A stretch of 64,000 bases of DNA from Promicromonospora thailandica (GCF_024171955.1 NZ_JAMTCS010000009.1:62001-126000), one strand, 5' to 3'. Shown: positions 50,691 through 59,290, numbered from the stretch's first letter. The notes: a model not told the origin generated them from the sequence alone. A program made the numbers and translations.

Positions 50691-51899
50691 TCAGATCTCG
50701 GGACGCGACCCGAAGACGATCTCGTCCCAGCTCGGCACCTGCGCGCGCGACTTGCGGCCGCGCTTGGGCGCCGGCCGTCTGGACGGCGCCTGCTCGGCCG
50801 GCGGTTTCTCGGGCGCGGGGGCCGGGTCGTCCGCGGGCGGCTGAGCGGTGTCGGCCGCAGGGTCGGACGACGTCCGGTCTGCGGAGCTCGGCGCATCCCC
50901 GGCGTCAGGGCCGACGGCGTCGTCCTGCGGCGCGTCGGCCCGCCCGGTCCGGGCGCCGGACGGCGCACCGCCCGCCGGCGCGGGGATCTCCCACTGGCTC
51001 GGCGCCTCCCACTCCAGGTCGGCGGGGGAGTCCGGCACCCGCACGGGCGGCATCGTGGCGCGCGCGCCGCCGCGGCGTGCGCCGATGTCGACCACGGCGG
51101 CGGACTGCTCTGCCGGCTCGTCGTCCGCGGGCGCGCCGGGGCCGTCCGGCTCCAGCAGGTCGGGCAGGTCGAGGCCGGGGTCCGAGCGCCGGGCCGGGCG
51201 GTGGCCGCGCCGCTCCGAGAGGTTGTCGAGCAGCAGGTCGGTGTCGTCCGGCTCGGGCGGTACCGGGCGCGACGGCTGCCCCGGTCGGTGAGGCGGCAGC
51301 GCGGACACGCCGGCCAGGGCCGGGCGGTCCTCGTCCTGCGGCAGGCCGAGCCAGCGCGCCTCGTCGTCGAGCGGCTCGACGAACCCGCCGCGCGGCTCGA
51401 GCGACCAGCGCGCCACCCGCGGTCGGTCGGCCGCCGTGAACTCGACCTGCACGATCCACGGGTGGGTGCCCTCGCGGGTGGCGGTCCACACCGCGTCGTC
51501 GGGCCGCACGCCGCGCGACCTCAGCCGCTCGTCGGCGACCTCGCCGAGGGTGGTCGCGGCGTCGTCGTCCGTGCGCACGGCCTTGGCGCGCACGCGGGAG
51601 ACGGAGTGCTCGCGCTCCGAGATCACGGGGTACTCGAAGCGCCGCACGTGCTCGACGGGCAGGCCGGAGGCCTCCGCGAGCTGCTCGACGGTCTCGCCCG
51701 CACGCAGGCGCGCCTGGATCTCGCGGGGGCGCAGCGCCGACTCCTCCTGGGCCCGGATCGACTCCATGCGCGGCCGGTCGCCTCGGACGGCGGCGCGCAG
51801 GGCATCGGTGATGGGCAGGGTGCTCTGGGCGCCGTCGCGCGCGACGAGGACGAGCCGCTCGCCGTCCTCGTGCAGCCGTACCAGCTCCAGCTCGTCCAT
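50691..51899 (-). CDS. sepH: Septation protein SepH (DUF3071)
   Basis: A 402-residue FtsZ regulator of actinobacteria. The N-terminal DUF3071 domain (1-170) begins MDELELVRLHEDGERLVLVA and includes a helix-turn-helix-like unit (RPREIQARLRAGETVEQLAE). A long disordered Pro/Asp-rich linker (about 190-380) leads to the conserved tail RAQVPSWDEIVFGS. SepH assists Z-ring assembly at cell division. The ATG at 51899 follows AGGACTGGC. The 3' end converges on tdk. Confidence 0.93.
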   Translation of the reverse strand: MDELELVRLHEDGERLVLVARDGAQSTLPITDALRAAVRGDRPRMESIRAQEESALRPREIQARLRAGETVEQLAEASGLPVEHVRRFEYPVISEREHSVSRVRAKAVRTDDDAATTLGEVADERLRSRGVRPDDAVWTATREGTHPWIVQVEFTAADRPRVARWSLEPRGGFVEPLDDEARWLGLPQDEDRPALAGVSALPPHRPGQPSRPVPPEPDDTDLLLDNLSERRGHRPARRSDPGLDLPDLLEPDGPGAPADDEPAEQSAAVVDIGARRGGARATMPPVRVPDSPADLEWEAPSQWEIPAPAGGAPSGARTGRADAPQDDAVGPDAGDAPSSADRTSSDPAADTAQPPADDPAPAPEKPPAEQAPSRRPAPKRGRKSRAQVPSWDEIVFGSRPEI

Positions 51900-52019
51900 G
51901 CCAGTCCTCCCGGGGTAGTCCTGTGGGCCGAGCCTGCCACCGCGGGCCCGCCCCGCGGCGCAGGCGCGTCGGTGTGCCGCGGGATAGTGGCCCGCGGCGG
52001 GGTGCGGCAGGATGGACGG

Positions 52020-52907
52020 GTGATCGCACCCGTACCGCCCGCTCTGCCCGACGGCGTCACCGTCACCGCCCTCCGCGACCTCGCCGTCCGCCTCGCGACG
52101 GCGGCGGGCGCCCTGGTCCGCGAGGGCAGACCGGAGCGGGTGGTCGTGGCGGCGACCAAGTCGAGCGTCGTGGACCCGGTCACCGTCATGGACCGCGCCT
52201 CGGAGGACCTGCTGCGCGAGATGCTCGCGGCCGAGCGGCCCGACGACGCGATCATGGGCGAGGAGGGCGACGACCGCCCCGGCACCAGCGGCCTGACCTG
52301 GGTGCTCGACCCCATCGACGGCACGGTGAACTACCTGTACGGGGTGGCGTCGTGGGCGGTGTCGGTGGCCGTGGTGGCGGGCCCGCCCGACCCGGCCTCC
52401 TGGACGGTGCTGGCCGGCTGCGTGCACAGCGTGACCGACGGGCGCACGTGGTCGGCGGGGCTTGGCGAGGGGGCCACGCGCGACGGCGAGCCGGTCCGCG
52501 TGGGCTCCGCCGCGTCGCTGGCCACCGCCCTCGTGGGCACGGGCTTCGGGTACGACGCCGGCCGCCGGGCCCAGCAGGCCCAGGTGCTGGCCCAGGTGCT
52601 GCCGCGGATCCGCGACATCCGCCGGCTCGGCTCCGCGGCGATCGACCTGTGCCTGCTGGCGGACGGCTCGCTCGACCTCTACTACGAGCGCGGCCTGAAC
52701 CCGTGGGACATGGCGGCGGGCGCCGTCGTGGCGACCGAGGCGGGCGCGACGGTCGCCGGCCTGCGCGGCGCGCCGGCGGGCACCGCGATGCTCGTCGCGG
52801 GCGCCGAGCACCTCGTCGCCGAGCTCACCCCGATCCTCGAGGAGGCCGACGCCGACGGGGGCGCGGACGGGGGCACGAAGGGGTCTTCGGCGCCCGGATT
52901 CGGGTGA
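52020..52907 (+). CDS. Inositol monophosphatase-family protein
   Basis: A 295-residue FIG-superfamily phosphatase. Metal motifs are MGEEGDD, VLDPIDGTVNYLYG and LNPWDMAAG. The family includes inositol-1-phosphatase and histidinol-phosphatase HisN. Start is GTG 52020; CAGGAT (52008-52013) ends 6 nt upstream, a leaderless promoter. The C-terminal tail (GGADGGTKGSS) is low-complexity. It is divergent from sepH. Candidate roles are inositol synthesis or histidinol phosphate hydrolysis. Confidence 0.88.
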   Translation: MIAPVPPALPDGVTVTALRDLAVRLATAAGALVREGRPERVVVAATKSSVVDPVTVMDRASEDLLREMLAAERPDDAIMGEEGDDRPGTSGLTWVLDPIDGTVNYLYGVASWAVSVAVVAGPPDPASWTVLAGCVHSVTDGRTWSAGLGEGATRDGEPVRVGSAASLATALVGTGFGYDAGRRAQQAQVLAQVLPRIRDIRRLGSAAIDLCLLADGSLDLYYERGLNPWDMAAGAVVATEAGATVAGLRGAPAGTAMLVAGAEHLVAELTPILEEADADGGADGGTKGSSAPGFG

Positions 52908-53212
52908 TCTTTTTCTGACACGGACTGTGACGTGCGCCCGCCCCGGGCGGCGTCCGGATACCGGTCTGAAAGGCGTCGATGCAGGTCAGAGCGTGCGTGA
53001 CCGGGGTTACACCGGTACATGTAGCGCGCCTGACAGAAATGGTGCACAATCCGTGGGCCGACTCGGGAACAAATCCGGGGCCGCATGCATTATCAGCGCG
53101 TACACCCGCTGAGGGCGCCGTCCCGCGGCGCTGTGCGGAGTCCCGGCCGGGGCGGCGTCGACCCCGGATGGTCCGAAGTCCGGCGCGACCACCTACCGAC
53201 GGAGAACACCAC
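52908..53212. other. 305-bp spacer upstream of the DUF4193 gene
   Basis: No open frame in this spacer looks like a gene. CACAAT (53045-53050) could be a -10 box, though no -35 element at proper spacing was found. The stretch around 53001-53017 contains an imperfect ACCGG/CCGGT inverted repeat. I see no terminator for the upstream gene. Confidence 0.5.
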
Positions 53213-53512
53213 ATGGCAACTGACTACGACGCCCCACGCAAGACCGATGAGGATGTCGAGCAGGACTCGATCCAGGAGCTGCAGGCACGTCGTTCTGACA
53301 AGTCCTCGGGCGTTGTGGACGAGGACGAGACCGAGGCGGCCGAGGGCTTCGAGCTCCCGGGTGCCGACCTGTCGGGCGAGGAGCTCGCCGTACGTGTGCT
53401 GCCGCGTCAGGCGGACGAGTTCACGTGCTCCAGCTGTTTCCTCGTGCACCACCGCAGCCAGCTGGCCTACGAGAAGGCCGGTCAGATGATCTGCACGGAG
53501 TGCGCCGCCTGA
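53213..53512 (+). CDS. DUF4193-family zinc-ribbon-like protein
   Basis: A 99-residue actinobacterial protein. The N-terminal half is acidic (EDVEQDSIQELQARRSDKS, then VDEDETEAAEGFELPGADLSG). The C-terminal part has CSSC ... CTEC, a four-Cys zinc ribbon, next to the conserved FLVHHRSQLA. Function is unknown; size and composition resemble RNA-polymerase-binding or RNA-associated small proteins, but that is speculation. The ATG at 53213 follows GGAGA. It is convergent with the DUF3093 gene. Confidence 0.9.
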   Translation: MATDYDAPRKTDEDVEQDSIQELQARRSDKSSGVVDEDETEAAEGFELPGADLSGEELAVRVLPRQADEFTCSSCFLVHHRSQLAYEKAGQMICTECAA

Positions 53513-53568
53513 TCCACCAGGCAACGGCGTACCCCGTCGAGCACAGGCGGGTACTGACGACACGACCG

Positions 53569-53593
53569 GGCTGTCATGCGAAGCGTGGCAGCC
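53569..53593. terminator. Stem-loop between convergent genes
   Basis: GGCTGTCA and TGGCAGCC pair with one G-U around a 9-nt loop between the DUF4193 stop and the DUF3093 stop. There is no T-tract, so terminator function is uncertain. Confidence 0.35.
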
Positions 53594-53625
53594 TTCGTCG
53601 TACCCGGGGGCGGGCCGGTGCCCGC

Positions 53626-54069
53626 TCAGCCCTCCAGCGCCCGGACCAGCAGCTCCGGCCGGCGGGTGGAGACCAGCCAGTACGGGGTCGGGTCCGCGGG
53701 GTCATCGAGCGCGACCCGCACCCCGGTGCGGGCCCACGCCCGCAGGCACACGTAGGCGCGCGCGTCGAGGCCCGGTCCGAGCTCGTGCCGCATCGCGGTC
53801 ACGTCCAGGGCCTGCGCGGCGCCGAGCAGCGCGACCGGGATGCGGGCGCTCCCGGCGCGCAGGACGCCGTCGGACACCTCGACCACCGGCGAGGTCGCCG
53901 CCAGGGCGGCCGCCGAGCCGAGGCACACCACGAGGCCGGTGACCGCCGCGGCCACGGCGTGCACGGGCCACAGCGCGATCGCCACGATGACGCCCAGACC
54001 GACCGTGCCGAGCCAGCCGCCGGGACCGGGCAGGAGACGCTCGTGGAAGGTGAGGGTGGTCGCCGTCAT
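53626..54069 (-). CDS. DUF3093-family membrane protein
   Basis: A 147-residue protein. FHERLLPGPGGWLG opens the family pattern, followed by two transmembrane helices (about 20-40 and 45-68) and a cytoplasmic-type domain with PYWLVSTRRPELLVRAL at the end. Function is unknown. The gene is divergent from dut in this window (91 bp between starts), a conserved actinobacterial arrangement. The ATG at 54069 is preferred to an upstream extension that reads through the promoter region. Confidence 0.87.
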   Translation of the reverse strand: MTATTLTFHERLLPGPGGWLGTVGLGVIVAIALWPVHAVAAAVTGLVVCLGSAAALAATSPVVEVSDGVLRAGSARIPVALLGAAQALDVTAMRHELGPGLDARAYVCLRAWARTGVRVALDDPADPTPYWLVSTRRPELLVRALEG

Positions 54070-54148
54070 GTGCACATCATCCCAGCCCCGGGGGGCCGCC
54101 CCGACACCTCGCGCGACACCTCTCGCGGCGGCGCGCCCCGAGGTGGCG

Positions 54149-54154
54149 TACTCT
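54149..54154 (+). promoter_or_regulatory. -10 box TACTCT, leaderless start of dut
   Basis: TACTCT ends 6 nt before the GTG at 54161. Confidence 0.5.
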
Positions 54155-54160
54155 TCCGGC

Positions 54161-54637
54161 GTGCCCACCCCCGAGACCACCGCTGACGGCAGCACGGTCG
54201 ACGTGCTCATCCGGCTCCTCGACGACGTCCCCGTCCCGTCCTACGCGCACCCCGGCGACGCCGGGGCCGACCTGGTGACGACGATCGACGTCGAGATCCC
54301 GCCCCAGGGGCGGGTGATGGTCCCCACGGGCGTCTCGATAGCGCTGCCCGACGGCTATGCGGCGTTCGTGCACCCCCGGTCCGGTCTGGCGGCGAAGCAC
54401 GGCGTGACGATCGTGAACGCTCCGGGCACCGTGGACGCGGGGTACCGCGGCGAGATCAAGGTCACGCTGCTCAACACCGACGCCACACAGGCCGTGAAGC
54501 TGGCCCGCGGCGACCGGGTGGCGCAGCTCGTGGTCCAGCGGGTCGAGCGCGCGAGGTTCCTGCAGGCCGAGACGCTGCCGGGCTCGCACCGCGGCGACGG
54601 CGGCTTCGGCTCGAGCGGCGGTTTCGCCGGACGCTGA
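54161..54637 (+). CDS. dut: Deoxyuridine 5'-triphosphate nucleotidohydrolase
   Basis: A 158-residue trimeric dUTPase. All five motifs are recognisable: motif 1 HPGDAGADL, motif 2 HPRSGLAAKHG, motif 3 NAPGTVDAGYRGEIKV, motif 4 GDRVAQLVVQRV and motif 5 RGDGGFGSSG. It hydrolyses dUTP to dUMP, preventing uracil incorporation. Start is GTG 54161, 6 nt after a -10 box, so the message is probably leaderless. A hairpin at 54646-54660 lies just after the stop. Confidence 0.95.
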   Translation: MPTPETTADGSTVDVLIRLLDDVPVPSYAHPGDAGADLVTTIDVEIPPQGRVMVPTGVSIALPDGYAAFVHPRSGLAAKHGVTIVNAPGTVDAGYRGEIKVTLLNTDATQAVKLARGDRVAQLVVQRVERARFLQAETLPGSHRGDGGFGSSGGFAGR

Positions 54638-54645
54638 CTTCCGTA

Positions 54646-54660
54646 CCGGCCGCGGGCCGG
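54646..54660 (+). terminator. Short GC stem-loop after dut
   Basis: CCGGCC-GCG-GGCCGG forms a 6-bp stem with a 3-nt loop. No T-tract follows, so it is only a weak terminator candidate. Confidence 0.3.
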
Positions 54661-54797
54661 ACGGGTCTAGGCTGTAGGTAACGAGCGGATAACAACGCGT
54701 GGGGCGCCGTCGTGTGCGGCTGACCGTGCACGCAGGTGAGCGGCCCGGGCGTGGGATCCGCCGCACTGAGACGAACGAACGACGAAGGAGCGTGGCT

Positions 54798-55520
54798 GTG
54801 GGTCTGTTCAGCCGACGGGGCACGGCGAGCGAGCCTGCCCCGGTCGAGTGGGCTTCCGTGGAGGCCGAGCAGCAGAAGCGGCCGCACGGCCCGTTCGACC
54901 GGTCGCAGGTGGACGAGATGGGTCCCCGGGTCGACCTGGGTGCCATCTGGCTGCCGGTGATGCCGGGCCTCGAGCTGCGCATGGAGATCGACAAGAAGAC
55001 GCAGAAGGTGACGGGGGTGACGGCCGCGCTGGAGGGGTCGAACCTGCAGATCCAGGCGTTCGCCGCCCCGCGCACCGAGGGCATCTGGGACGAGATCCGG
55101 CACGAGATCGCCCAGTCGGTGAGCGGCCAGGGCGGTGTGGTCGACGACGTGCCCGGGGTGTTCGGGCGCGAACTGCTGGTGCGCATGCCGGTGACCGGCC
55201 CGGACGGGCAGCCGGCGCAGCGCCCGGCGCGCTTCGTCGGCGTGGACGGCCCGCGCTGGTTCGTGCGCGGCGTGCTCGCGGGCCGGGCGGCCCTGGACGC
55301 CGAGGCGGCCAAGCCGCTCGAGTCCGTGTTCGCCAACATCGTCGTGGTGCGCGACCAGAGCCCCCGGCCGCCGCGCGACCTGCTGCCCCTGGCGCTGCCC
55401 AAGTCGGCGCGCAAGGACGGCGCGCAGCCGCCGGCGCAGGCCGCCCCCGAGAACGCGGCGCCGCAGGCGTCGGACTTCAACCCGCTGCGCCGCGGTCCTG
55501 AGATCACCCAGATCGGCTGA
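54798..55520 (+). CDS. DUF3710-family protein
   Basis: A 240-residue actinobacterial protein. MGLFSRRG opens it; GPFDRSQVDE and VDLGAIWLPVMPGLELRME are the DUF3710 signature, followed by a beta-rich core and a Pro/Ala-rich tail ending FNPLRRGPEITQIG. Function is unknown; it is conserved next to dut and an OB-fold protein. Two GTG codons, 54792 and 54798, compete; AAGGAG at 54785-54790 gives proper 7-nt spacing only to 54798. TAGGCT at 54668-54673 could be the -10 box. Confidence 0.87.
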   Translation: MGLFSRRGTASEPAPVEWASVEAEQQKRPHGPFDRSQVDEMGPRVDLGAIWLPVMPGLELRMEIDKKTQKVTGVTAALEGSNLQIQAFAAPRTEGIWDEIRHEIAQSVSGQGGVVDDVPGVFGRELLVRMPVTGPDGQPAQRPARFVGVDGPRWFVRGVLAGRAALDAEAAKPLESVFANIVVVRDQSPRPPRDLLPLALPKSARKDGAQPPAQAAPENAAPQASDFNPLRRGPEITQIG

Positions 55521-55537
55521 CCCGAGGTGAGGTACTG

Positions 55538-55924
55538 ATGTCCCTGCGTTCGGCGCTCGCGTCGCGGGTGGCGCGGACGCTCGCGTCCAACGAGCAGGTG
55601 TCGGACACCGAGGAGCGGGCCGACGCCTCGCGCAACGCGGGCTGCGCCCCGGTCGCCGCGGTGCCCCCGCGCACCCGCGGCAAGGTCGCGGGCGTGCTGC
55701 GCTGCGTGGTGCTGCACCCTCGCGAGGGCGTGCGCACGCTGGAGGCGGAGCTGTTCGACGGGTCCGGCGCGCTGAACCTGGTGTGGCTCGGCCGCCGGAC
55801 GATCGACGGCATCGAGCCCGGCCGCCGCATCCGCGTCGAGGGCATGGTGAGCGAGGTCGACGGGCGCCGCACCATGTTCAACCCGCGCTACGAGCTCCGG
55901 CCCCGGCCGGGGGAGTGCGGGTGA
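55538..55924 (+). CDS. OB-fold nucleic-acid-binding protein
   Basis: A 128-residue protein with a single OB-fold (about 45-125): GKVAGVLRCVVLHPREGVRTLEAEL, FDGSGALNLVWLGRRTI, IEPGRRIRVEGMV and NPRYEL. It resembles tRNA-anticodon/RecG-type OB domains and is conserved between DUF3710 and DUF3159 genes. The role is unknown; single-stranded nucleic acid binding is likely. It starts 17 bp after the DUF3710 stop. Its stop overlaps the GTG of the next gene (GTGA). Confidence 0.87.
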   Translation: MSLRSALASRVARTLASNEQVSDTEERADASRNAGCAPVAAVPPRTRGKVAGVLRCVVLHPREGVRTLEAELFDGSGALNLVWLGRRTIDGIEPGRRIRVEGMVSEVDGRRTMFNPRYELRPRPGECG

Positions 55925-56727
55925 ATCAGCACCCCGCCGAGCACGGCACAATGGGGCCCATGAGCGAACCCGCACGTGGCGACGTGCCCCCGCAGTCAGA
56001 GCCGCAGTCCCCGCAGCAGGGGCAGGCCCCGGCGCGGGGCGTGCGCGCCCTCACCGGCGACGAGTTCTCGGCGGCGCAGGCCGTGGGCGGCGTGCGCGGC
56101 CTGGTCGAGGCGGTGCTGCCCGGCCTGGTGTTCGTGGTCGCCTTCGTGATCGTCAACGACCTGATGGTCCCGCTGATCGCGTCGGTGGTCGCCGCCGTGG
56201 TGCTGGTCGCGGCCCGGCTCGTGCAGCGCACGCCCGTCACGCAGGCCCTGGGCGGCCTGCTCGGCATCGCGATCGGCGTCGTCTGGGCGTGGACGTCCGG
56301 CGAGGCGGAGAACTACTACGCGGGCGGTCTCCTGCTCAACGCCGCGTACCTCGTCGTGCTGCTGGGCACGATCCTCGCCCGGCGCCCCGCCGTCGGCTAC
56401 GTCGTCGAGGGGCTGCGGGCCGGCCTCACGCCGGACGCGGTGCGGGCCGAGGCGAACCGGGACCCTGACAGCGACGCGCCGTCGCCCTTCGCCGCCCTGA
56501 CCGCCTGGCGGCAGGACCCGGGCCTGGTGCGCACCTACACGATCGCCACCTGGCTCTGGGTCGGGCTGTTCGCCCTGCGCCTGGCGGTCAAGACGCCGCT
56601 CTACCTGGCCGGCGACATCGCGTGGCTGGGCACGTTCCACCTGCTGCTCGGCGTGCCGCTCTGGGCGCTCGTGCTGTACCTGACCTGGTACGTCGTGCGA
56701 CGCCCGAAGGCACCGGCGGCCCGGTAG
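55921..56727 (+). CDS. DUF3159-family membrane protein
   Basis: A 268-residue integral membrane protein with six predicted helices. ALTGDEFSAAQAVGGVRGLVEAVLPGLVFVV begins the family pattern (shown in the first third), followed by RLVQRTPVTQALGG and a C-terminal WLWVGLFALRLAVKTPLYLAG. Function is unknown. Three starts are possible: GTG 55921 (overlapping the preceding stop, with GGGGGAG upstream) and ATG 55951 or 55960. The coupled GTG was chosen. It closes the DUF3710-OB-DUF3159 operon. Confidence 0.85.
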   Translation: MNQHPAEHGTMGPMSEPARGDVPPQSEPQSPQQGQAPARGVRALTGDEFSAAQAVGGVRGLVEAVLPGLVFVVAFVIVNDLMVPLIASVVAAVVLVAARLVQRTPVTQALGGLLGIAIGVVWAWTSGEAENYYAGGLLLNAAYLVVLLGTILARRPAVGYVVEGLRAGLTPDAVRAEANRDPDSDAPSPFAALTAWRQDPGLVRTYTIATWLWVGLFALRLAVKTPLYLAGDIAWLGTFHLLLGVPLWALVLYLTWYVVRRPKAPAAR

Positions 56728-56748
56728 GGCCCGGCGGGCCCGGCCCGG

Positions 56749-57210
56749 TCACCGCCGGCGCCACAGCAGCACCACCGTCACGGCCCCCGCGACGCAGGGC
56801 AGCGCCTGGAGCCAGCCCAGCGCGGGCGCGAGGCCGACGTCCCCGGACGTGTCGGTCACGGTGAGGGCCGCGACGCTCCAGCAGACCGCCCCGGCCAGAG
56901 CCAGCGCGGCTGCCCACGGTGCCCACCGCTTCCCGGCGCGCGCGGCGCCGGCGACCACGAGCCACGTGGCGACACCGAGCACGCCGACGGTGGTCAGGAT
57001 CGCCAGGTAGGCGGTCACCGCGGCGTCGACCTCCGCGCCGCCGTAGGCCGGGTAGGACGCCGCGACGTGCCGGGCGAGCAGCCCCGTCGTGGCCCGGTCG
57101 ACGTACGGGTAGACCGTGGCCAGCACCGTCAGGACCAGCCCGGCCACCAGGGCGCCGAGCGCGGCGCGGTGCCGGTCGGCGGGGCGGGTGGTGGTCAGGG
57201 ACTCGGACAT
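56749..57210 (-). CDS. Four-helix membrane protein beside a TetR gene
   Basis: A 153-residue membrane protein with four hydrophobic helices (about 18-40, 65-88, 95-115 and 125-150). No family is recognised. The ATG at 57210 follows AGGAGG with good spacing. It is divergent from a TetR regulator with a long inverted repeat in the spacer, so it is probably the regulator's target. The 3' end is convergent with the DUF3159 gene. Confidence 0.75.
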   Translation of the reverse strand: MSESLTTTRPADRHRAALGALVAGLVLTVLATVYPYVDRATTGLLARHVAASYPAYGGAEVDAAVTAYLAILTTVGVLGVATWLVVAGAARAGKRWAPWAAALALAGAVCWSVAALTVTDTSGDVGLAPALGWLQALPCVAGAVTVVLLWRRR

Positions 57211-57230
57211 GATGCCTCCTGCGTCTGTCG

Positions 57231-57308
57231 TTCTGAGAGTGACTGTCTGTACGAATGTCGCTCCCAACAACCGCGAAGTCAAGGCGTTTCTGGAAGTCAC
57301 TGTCAGAA
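57231..57308. promoter_or_regulatory. Inverted operator pair in the TetR/membrane-protein spacer
   Basis: TTCTGAGAGTGACT (57231-57244) and AGTCACTGTCAGAA (57295-57308) are inverted copies with 13 of 14 matches, 50 bp apart. The right copy lies just before the -10 box TACGCT (57313-57318) of the TetR gene. Both divergent genes could be controlled by the encoded TetR. Confidence 0.6.
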
Positions 57309-57324
57309 CCGCTACGCTCACCGC

Positions 57325-57906
57325 ATGGCAGGACTTCGTGAGCAGTGGCGGCGCACCGCGATGCGCACCATCCAGGAGCGCGCGCTCGACCTGTTCGACG
57401 AGCGGGGTTTCGGGGCGGTCACCATCGAGGAGATCGCCGCGGCGGCCGAGGTCTCGGCGTCGTCGGTGTACCGGTACTTCGGCACCAAGGAGGGCCTGCT
57501 CGTTGCCGACGAGCTCGACACCATGAGCCCCGCCGGGCTGGCGGACCTGGTGGACCCCGCCGACCCGGTGACCAGCCTGGTCGAGGCCGTGCGCCGCTAC
57601 GAGGCGCCGCAGGAGCCGGCCGGCGAGGGCCCCTGGCGCCGGGTGCGGTACTTCTTCACCGAGCCGTCCGTGCGCTCGGCCGCTCTCGCGGCCATGGACC
57701 GCGCCGCCCGCCGGATCGCCCCGCACCTCACCGACGGCCCGGCCGGGCTGGACGCCGCGCAGGCGCGCGTCGCGGCCCAGGCGCTCGCGTTCGGGTACTT
57801 CGCGGCGCTCGAGACCTGGTACGACGACGGCGGCGCGCGCCCCATCGCCGGGTACGTCGAGGACGGCCTGCGCCCGCTGCGCGCCGTCTGGGGGCGGGGC
57901 GACTAG
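57325..57906 (+). CDS. TetR-family transcriptional regulator
   Basis: A 193-residue TetR protein. The HTH spans residues 8-55 (MRTIQERALDLFDERGFGAV, IAAAAEVSASSVYRYFGTKEGLL). The ligand domain has no recognisable substrate. The ATG at 57325 sits 6 nt after TACGCT, so the message is probably leaderless. It overlaps the convergent TrkA gene by 4 bp. The target is probably the divergent membrane-protein gene at 56749. Confidence 0.87.
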   Translation: MAGLREQWRRTAMRTIQERALDLFDERGFGAVTIEEIAAAAEVSASSVYRYFGTKEGLLVADELDTMSPAGLADLVDPADPVTSLVEAVRRYEAPQEPAGEGPWRRVRYFFTEPSVRSAALAAMDRAARRIAPHLTDGPAGLDAAQARVAAQALAFGYFAALETWYDDGGARPIAGYVEDGLRPLRAVWGRGD

Positions 57907-58568
57907 TCCTTCGGCACCAGCAGCCGCTGCAGGGCGTCGGTGTCGGCGTCGGCGCCGGCCACGAGCAGCAGCTCGTCGCCCGCCTCCAGGGTGTCGTCGC
58001 CGCTGGGCGCGAGCGGCCGGCCGTCGCGCACGATGGTCGCGAGCGTCACGTCGGCGGGCCACACCACCTGGCCCACGCGCGTCCCGGCCACGCGCGAGTC
58101 GGCGGGCAGCGTGAGCTCCAGGATGTCGGCCCGCGACTGGTGGAAGCTGAAGATGCGCACCAGGTCGCCCACCGCGACCGCCTCCTCGACCATGGCCGTC
58201 ATGATGCGCGGCGTGGACACCGCGACGTCCACGCCCCACGACTGGTCGAACATCCACTCGTTCTTCGGGTTGTTCACGCGCGCCACGGTGCGCGGCACCC
58301 CGAACTCCGTCTTGGCCAGCAGGGAGAACACCAGGTTCACCTTGTCGTCGCCGGTCGCGCCCACCACGACGTCGGCCTGCTCCGTCCCGGACTTCTCCAG
58401 GGCGGGCAGCTCGCACGCGTCCGCGAGCAGCCACTCCGCCTCGGGCACCTGCGAGACCCGCATGGCCGCGGCGCTCTTGTCGATGAGCGTGACCTCGTGG
58501 TCGTGGCTGAGCAGCTCCCGCGCGATGGACCGGCCCACCGAGCCCGCACCCGCGATGACGACGCGCAT
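57903..58568 (-). CDS. TrkA-family potassium uptake regulatory protein (copy 2)
   Basis: A 221-residue protein with RCK_N (1-120: VVIAGAGSVGRSIARELLSH, NAD(H)-type Rossmann) and RCK_C (about 140-215: GTRVGQVVWPADVTLATIVRDGR). It binds nucleotides and gates or regulates a potassium transporter. The stop of the other TrkA gene overlaps its start by one base, so both TrkA proteins are co-made. The KimA-like permease at 59305 lies divergently beside them. Confidence 0.93.
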   Translation of the reverse strand: MRVVIAGAGSVGRSIARELLSHDHEVTLIDKSAAAMRVSQVPEAEWLLADACELPALEKSGTEQADVVVGATGDDKVNLVFSLLAKTEFGVPRTVARVNNPKNEWMFDQSWGVDVAVSTPRIMTAMVEEAVAVGDLVRIFSFHQSRADILELTLPADSRVAGTRVGQVVWPADVTLATIVRDGRPLAPSGDDTLEAGDELLLVAGADADTDALQRLLVPKD

Positions 58569-59236
58569 CAGTCCTCCTCGGCGGGCGGGGCGGCGGTGAG
58601 GATGCGCTCGACGTCGGCCGACGCGTCCGCCGTCATGAGCAGGTGCAGCGCGTCGTTCTCCTGGAGCACGACGTCCGGCGTCGGGAGCACCGCCGCGGTG
58701 TAGCGGGTCACGAACGCGACCCGGGCGCCCGTCGCGGCCTCGACCGCGAGCACGGGGCGGCCCACCCACCGCCGGTGGTAGTCGATCTGCGCCAGGCGCA
58801 CCGTGCCGGAGGGGTCCACGTACTCGTCGGTCGAGCCCAGCGGGAGCATGCGGCGCAGCACCTGGTCGGCCGTCCAGCGCACGGTCGCGACCGTGGGGAT
58901 GCCGAGCCGCTGGTAGATCTCGGCGCGGTGCGGGTCGTAGATGCGCGCCACGACGTTGTCCACGCCGTACGTCTCGCGCACCACCCGCGCCGACAGGATG
59001 TTGGAGTTGTCGCCGTCCGACACCGCGGCGAACGCGTACGTGTCCTCGATCCCCGCCTGCACGAGCGTGTCCCGGTCGAAGCCCACGCCCGTCACCTTCT
59101 TGCCGGAGAACTCCGCGGGCAGGCGCCGGAACGCGTCCGGGTTCTGGTCGATGACGGCCACGGAGTGCCCGCGGCCCTCGATCTCCTGGGCGAGGCTGGA
59201 GCCCACGCGGCCGCAGCCCATGATGACGAAGTGCAC
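58568..59236 (-). CDS. TrkA-family potassium uptake regulatory protein (copy 1)
   Basis: A 222-residue RCK protein. MHFVIMGCGRVGSSLAQEIEGRGH is the nucleotide-binding start (GxGxxG at 8-13) and VLVQAGIEDTYAF-type sequence follows; RCK_C covers about 140-220 (AVEAATGARVAFVTRYTAA). It pairs with the next gene, as in the mycobacterial ceoB-ceoC arrangement. Divergent from the permease by 68 bp. Such pairs regulate potassium flux in response to nucleotides or second messengers. Confidence 0.93.
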   Translation of the reverse strand: MHFVIMGCGRVGSSLAQEIEGRGHSVAVIDQNPDAFRRLPAEFSGKKVTGVGFDRDTLVQAGIEDTYAFAAVSDGDNSNILSARVVRETYGVDNVVARIYDPHRAEIYQRLGIPTVATVRWTADQVLRRMLPLGSTDEYVDPSGTVRLAQIDYHRRWVGRPVLAVEAATGARVAFVTRYTAAVLPTPDVVLQENDALHLLMTADASADVERILTAAPPAEED

Positions 59237-59290
59237 GGACGGAACGCTACCGCGCCCGCGGGCACTGCGGCGGGCGGGTCGCGACGGGCA

